Assembly (NCBI GenBank): GCA_964626685.1
Contig: CAZVJY010000001.1
Location: forward strand, 183,377 to 247,376
Length of the DNA stretch: 64,000 bases
Origin: RGEC01 sp964626685
GTDB taxonomy: Bacteria > Bacteroidota > Bacteroidia > NS11-12g > UBA955
Reading direction: 5' to 3'
The position numbers were made by a program, and so were the translations under genes. The notes beneath the pieces are model-generated. The model worked only from the letters and a program-made list of their open reading frames with translations, made no database searches and had not been told where the DNA came from. Shown here piece after piece: positions 61,001 through 64,000 of this stretch; the first letter of the stretch is position 1; each line of letters starts with the position of its first letter.

Positions 61001-61700
61001 TATTGCTGTAAATGCAATCGCTGCAGACGTAAGCTGTGCCGGTGGTAATAATGGGGTTATAAACCTCACGGTGAGCGGTGGAATGTCGCCCTACACCTAC
61101 GATTGGTCAAATGGTGCCAATACCGAAGATATTTTCAATCTGCGGGCCGGAACCTACACCGTAGATATTACCGATGACTATGGATGCAGTGAAACCAGGA
61201 GCTTTACCCTGAACCAGCCGACCCAGCCCATCGTGATCAATGGTGTAGTTACCGATGGTAATGGTACTTTGGGCAATGTGGACATTACCGTAACAGGTGG
61301 CGTTCCACCCTACCGCTACTTATGGTCAAATAATGCCACATCCGAAGATATTGGGGAGCTTTTACCCGGCAATTACACGGTTACCGTAACCGATGCCAAT
61401 CTGTGCGTTGCCACCTCCACATTCACGGTAAAAGTAAGCACCGGTGTTGACAAAACCACCCTGGATAAAGCTATGACATTGTATCCCAATCCTGCCCAGG
61501 ATATGGTTAAGCTCGAAGCCCGTGGCCTGCTGCCCGACAAGGTTACCATCGTTGGCTCCGACGGAAGGCTGATATGGCAGACCAAGCCCGCAGAGCATGT
61601 GCTGAACATAGATACAAAAACCTTTTCACCCGGTTTGTATAAAGTGGTTGTGCATTCCGGAACCACCATTACCGCGCTCAATTTGATGATACAGCGATAA
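58029..61700 (+). CDS. SprB-repeat T9SS surface protein
   Basis: 1223 residues with a signal peptide (ITLFVMAFAFSVFQGKAQ). Residues about 25-190 form a beta-rich N-domain. A PKD-like domain follows (about 238-285; TWQFGDGNTSNLESPSHTYA). About ten SprB repeats and one degenerate copy fill residues 297-1137, each about 75-80 residues (CNG..DGSI...GGT.PYQYS.NG..YQSS..FTGL.AG.Y...VKD...C in outline). The last two copies have a variant core (YDWSNGANTEDI). The final 80 residues are a T9SS type A domain (MTLYPNPAQDMVKLEA, ending NLMIQR). SprB itself is the gliding adhesin of Flavobacterium; this much shorter protein may be an adhesin or matrix protein. Confidence 0.88.
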   Translation: MKSQRITLFVMAFAFSVFQGKAQKVLQDWNAYVASKNAGGTGFVDLIQGVVEKAGQTYHYSGPGRVLSVQVEGDNPGLIFAVPLRVSIFSVDNNGRPVAEIAGQNANFQPWNNSIQVDFPGGVSLNQSFALVIALRSTAYPGQIFRLKYTGDGDGKGRDLASMAGTLTGGNWSSAKNNFGRDGDFYVIPRMSHDITSGFNVSGNCLAAGASVSFTNKSMFSRDSMFNLLLWSGYTGSAKLYTWQFGDGNTSNLESPSHTYAGAGSYTVKLITTLVGWNGSRSDTSMLKISVGLAVSISSKNNLGCNGINNGSITASASGGTQPYQYSLDGFNYQSSPTFTGLAAGPYTLQVKDQLGCVASTTFSITQPAAITFSSIQTSNASCNNSDGAILATATGGTGALQYRVDAGSWQASGSFSGLLWGPHILSAMDGNMCIVSTTVVIDNFSSPTLSVSYNNVSCNGGNDGSITLTSSGGTGAVQYSINGGLSYQSSGVFTGLPAGKYSALVKDVAGCGQGEVVTINQPSVITFQVSTKAATCFAKPDGEIHLSAAIGGIGKITYSLNGLNYQSSPDFYALLGGNYTVYVKDAASCVVTRSVAVPRPADVAATYTLTQVNCHGSNNGAILVNATGGTPPYQYSLNWGTYQPTNQFLNVGADTWTIVVKDVNNCTDTGAAIITQPTLIVPSISSTNSTCGNANGSLLVSASGGRGTNYRYSLDGINFQSSGLFTGKSSGTYPVSVKDSVGCVVTTTGDIQDSNGPSFGSISSTNVTCNGGNDGTITVNSISGGTGTIEYSLTGANWQTSNKFTGLEAGNYNIQVRDANRCISQSQTILIREPAAISIGRTLTHVRCNGESDGSAVITASGGAGTLAYSINSGISWQSSNVFNNLSAGNYTVMVRDAGGCMGSIAFTINEAPGITALLSVLNVQCHGDRTGEVNLTASGGKAPYQYSIGGTYQSSGRFTGLNGGNYIYYIKDANNCTKTGEFFLFEPTPIAVNAIAADVSCAGGNNGVINLTVSGGMSPYTYDWSNGANTEDIFNLRAGTYTVDITDDYGCSETRSFTLNQPTQPIVINGVVTDGNGTLGNVDITVTGGVPPYRYLWSNNATSEDIGELLPGNYTVTVTDANLCVATSTFTVKVSTGVDKTTLDKAMTLYPNPAQDMVKLEARGLLPDKVTIVGSDGRLIWQTKPAEHVLNIDTKTFSPGLYKVVVHSGTTITALNLMIQR

Positions 61701-61714
61701 ATTTAAGGAACCAT

Positions 61715-61753
61715 AAACGCCCTTTGCCTTTTCGGCAAAGGGCGTTTTATTTT
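61715..61753 (+). terminator. Rho-independent terminator
   Basis: AACGCCCTTTGCC (61716-61728), five-base loop, GGCAAAGGGCGTT (61734-61746), then a T-rich tail. A 13-bp perfect stem, between the SprB-repeat gene and purF. Confidence 0.9.
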
Positions 61754-61778
61754 ATGTCAGGAATAAGGGCATTCGCTG

Positions 61779-61786
61779 TATCTTTG
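61779..61786 (+). promoter_or_regulatory. -7 promoter element of purF
   Basis: TATCTTTG, a full TAnnTTTG match, 17 bases before the ATG. Confidence 0.6.
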
Positions 61787-61803
61787 CAACACAAAATCAG
61801 GGC

Positions 61804-63696
61804 ATGAGCGATCCCATCAAGCACGAATGCGGTGTAGCCTTCATTCGGTTGCTAAAACCCCTAAGCTATTACCGGGAGAAATACGGAACACCCCTTTACG
61901 GCCTCAGACAGCTGCAGTTTTTAATGACCAAACAGCTCAACCGCGGGCAGGATGGTGCAGGCATCGGAGTCGTAAAACTGGATCCCGATTACGGAGCACG
62001 TTATCTGGCACGCAAACGAAGCGCCAGCAAAACCGCCATCACCGATATCTTTGATGAGGTAGCAGGACAATACGCCCAGCTTGGGCCAGAGGTAAAGAAT
62101 GATGTAGCGTTACTAAAAAAGAATTATGCTTACGCAGGCGAATTGCTGTTAGGACACCTTCGTTACGGAACCTACGGAGGAAACAGCCTGGAAAATATCC
62201 ATCCTTTCCTGCGCCAGAATAACTGGATGGCCAGAAACTTAATGCTGGCAGGCAACTACAACGTTACCAATGTAGATGAGCTTTTCCAGACCCTGATTGA
62301 CCTGGGACAGCAACCCAAAGAAAAGAGCGACAATGTTTTGATGCTGGAAAAAATCGGTCATTTTATTGACGAGGAAAACCAGCGTTTGTTCAGCATATTC
62401 AAAAGCCAGGGTTTTGATAACCGCGAGATTACCGAAAAAATCAAAACGGAAATGAACCTGGTAAACATCCTGAAGCGTTCATTCAAAAACGTGGATGGCG
62501 GTTTTAACATGATTGGCCTGCTGGGACACGGTGATGCTTTTGTGATGCGCGACCCTGCGGGAATAAGACCCAGTTTCTGGTATGCCAATGATGAAGTGGT
62601 TGTGGCTGCTTCGGAGCGCAGTGCCATTCAAACCGTATTTAATACCGCGCTGGAAGATATCAAAGAACTGGGGCCTGGCAATGCCCTGATGGTAAGGAAG
62701 AGCGGTGAATATTCAGAGGTCAATATACTGGAGCCTGTGGCCAAACGCAGCTGCTCATTTGAGCGTATTTACTTTGCCCGTGGCAACGATGCCGATATTT
62801 ATGCCGAACGCCGCGAACTGGGAAGATTACTTAGCCGCAACATTTGCGAACGCATCGGATATGATTTTGAAAACGCCGTTTTCTCTTATGTGCCCAATAC
62901 CGCTGCCACAGCCTTCTACGGCTTTATTGACGGTGTGCACGAAATTATCCGCGAAAAACAGGCAGAAGCCATTGCAAAGCCCGGTGTTTCGAGCGATAGC
63001 GTTGCATTAAAACGCATTCTGGACTGGAAACCTCGCCGCGAGAAAATTTTAATCAAGGATGCCAAAATGCGCACCTTCATTACCAACGACAACGACCGTG
63101 AAGTAATGGTAGGCGGCGCCTATGACGTTACCTACGGCACCATAAACCCCGGCACAGATACCCTGGTCATTATGGACGATAGCATTGTGCGCGGTACCAC
63201 CCTCAGAACCAGCATCCTGCGAATTCTGGACCGGTTGAAGCCCAAAAAAATCATCCTGGTTTCGTCTTCGCCCCAAATACGCTACCCCGATTGTTACGGC
63301 ATTGATATGAGCCGCCTGGGCGATTTCGCCGCATTTCAGGCAGCTGTGCACATACTGAAAAGCAGTGGAAGGGAAAATCTGCTGGATGAACTGTACCTGA
63401 AGGCCAAAGCCGAAATGGAAAAACCCGCGGAGGAACAACGCAACATCATTCAGGATCTGTATGCCGGCATGAGCGATGCGGAAATCAGCCAGAAGGTGGC
63501 AGAATTGGTTCGCCCCGCTGATTTAAATGCCGACCTGGAAATTGTGTACCAGAGCGTGGAGAACCTGCACAAAGCAACCCCCAGGCACGAAGGAGACTGG
63601 TATTTCACCGGTAACTACCCCACACCCGGTGGCACCAAGGTAGCCAACCGTTCGCTGATGTATTACATTGAAGGCCGCAAAGACCGGGCTTATTAA
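61804..63696 (+). CDS. purF: Amidophosphoribosyltransferase
   Basis: First committed step of purine synthesis: PRPP + glutamine to phosphoribosylamine. 630 residues, longer than E. coli PurF (about 505), with insertions in the glutaminase half as in other Bacteroidetes. The N-terminal nucleophile is the Cys in KHECGVAFIR at position 9, so eight residues must be removed for the Ntn mechanism. The glutamine site has LLGHLRYGTYGG and the PRPP-binding loop is VIMDDSIVRGTTLRTS. The C-terminus (PTPGGTKVANRSLMYYIEG) is family-typical. Confidence 0.93.
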   Translation: MSDPIKHECGVAFIRLLKPLSYYREKYGTPLYGLRQLQFLMTKQLNRGQDGAGIGVVKLDPDYGARYLARKRSASKTAITDIFDEVAGQYAQLGPEVKNDVALLKKNYAYAGELLLGHLRYGTYGGNSLENIHPFLRQNNWMARNLMLAGNYNVTNVDELFQTLIDLGQQPKEKSDNVLMLEKIGHFIDEENQRLFSIFKSQGFDNREITEKIKTEMNLVNILKRSFKNVDGGFNMIGLLGHGDAFVMRDPAGIRPSFWYANDEVVVAASERSAIQTVFNTALEDIKELGPGNALMVRKSGEYSEVNILEPVAKRSCSFERIYFARGNDADIYAERRELGRLLSRNICERIGYDFENAVFSYVPNTAATAFYGFIDGVHEIIREKQAEAIAKPGVSSDSVALKRILDWKPRREKILIKDAKMRTFITNDNDREVMVGGAYDVTYGTINPGTDTLVIMDDSIVRGTTLRTSILRILDRLKPKKIILVSSSPQIRYPDCYGIDMSRLGDFAAFQAAVHILKSSGRENLLDELYLKAKAEMEKPAEEQRNIIQDLYAGMSDAEISQKVAELVRPADLNADLEIVYQSVENLHKATPRHEGDWYFTGNYPTPGGTKVANRSLMYYIEGRKDRAY

Positions 63697-64000
63697 AAAG
63701 CATCTCAGCAAAAGTATTATTGGGTTTTTTAGCAAAAGGCCGGGCATTTCATGCCATTCAGATCGTCCGTATAAACCTATCGATATTGAGTTGTGCGTTG
63801 GTAAACACTTGTAAAAGTGCCATTTGTTAATTACGTTTGAAAATAATACGCAACAAAGTATCGCAGATATGCCCAAAATGGGAGTGCTATGCGAAATAAA
63901 GTTGCGGGTATATGCGAGTTGTGGGCAAGTTTAAACAACATAGCTGTTCAATGCAGGCTGACCACCTAAAGTGACAAAAAAGTGGAGACAAGAAAACCAC
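63697..64000. other. Non-coding right end of window
   Basis: 304 bases after purF without a convincing reading frame on either strand. Two small inverted repeats are visible (GGCAT-TTC-ATGCC near 63743-63755 and CACTT-GTAA-AAGTG near 63808-63821), neither followed by a proper T run. No RNA gene is recognised. It may be the leader region of a gene beyond the edge. Confidence 0.5.

Noticed and set aside
63523..63876. Minus-strand frame of 117 codons across the purF end
   Set aside because: Half is antisense to purF; no start context or domain.

Overview
The window is about 64 kb of chromosome from a Bacteroidota bacterium, most likely from the Chitinophagales/Sphingobacteriia side of the phylum. 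The signs are Bacteroidetes-type promoters (TAnnTTTG), type IX secretion (T9SS) C-terminal sorting domains on several secreted proteins, SprB repeats, an STN-type TonB receptor paired with a DUF4249 lipoprotein, and DUF1573/DUF4197/DUF4286 proteins. I saw no rRNA, tRNA, CRISPR array, prophage or intact insertion sequence. The only mobile trace is a truncated RAYT-like transposase, plus one REP-like palindrome elsewhere.

Region 1 (1-13.9 kb) is a starch/maltose locus. A minus-strand operon encodes a BadF-type sugar kinase, beta-phosphoglucomutase, GH65 maltose phosphorylase and a GH13 lipoprotein that runs off the left edge. Next come a NUDIX-family regulator and an MFS sugar symporter (+), a periplasmic neopullulanase-like GH13 (-), and two T9SS-exported starch proteins (+): an E-set/starch-binding protein and a pullulanase-like GH13. 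No SusC/SusD pair is visible here.

Region 2 (14-40.9 kb) is mostly housekeeping: ftsH, a PerM-like permease, lnt, rsmI, an M43 protease, an enoyl-CoA hydratase, nadK, a BamA-like barrel, folA, der, rlmN, trmN6, mnmH, purS, xseAB, ldcA, gtrA, then a TonB-dependent receptor with a DUF4249 lipoprotein. Genes are tightly packed, with frequent start/stop overlaps. Several genes appear to be leaderless, with the start codon four bases after a -7 box.

Region 3 (41-53.3 kb) is the most unusual part: a beta-glucan-type utilization locus without SusC/SusD. One minus-strand train of eight genes runs from a second NUDIX regulator through a clan GH-A glycosidase, two large outer-membrane barrels, a lipoprotein, a carbohydrate-binding-like protein and a GH3 beta-glucosidase to a GH16-like lipoprotein. 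A four-repeat T9SS protein faces it.

The two NUDIX regulators appear to have sister operators. TAGTGT-N7-ACACTA recurs in the maltose locus, and TATTGT-N7-ACAATA precedes both the glucan operon and the four-repeat gene. At the kinase and second-regulator promoters the operator overlaps the -7 box by the same two bases.

Region 4 (53.5-64 kb) holds three DUF1573 genes in tandem, the RAYT fragment, a PLP-dependent deaminase-family gene, an M1 aminopeptidase lipoprotein, a 1223-residue SprB-repeat T9SS protein and purF.
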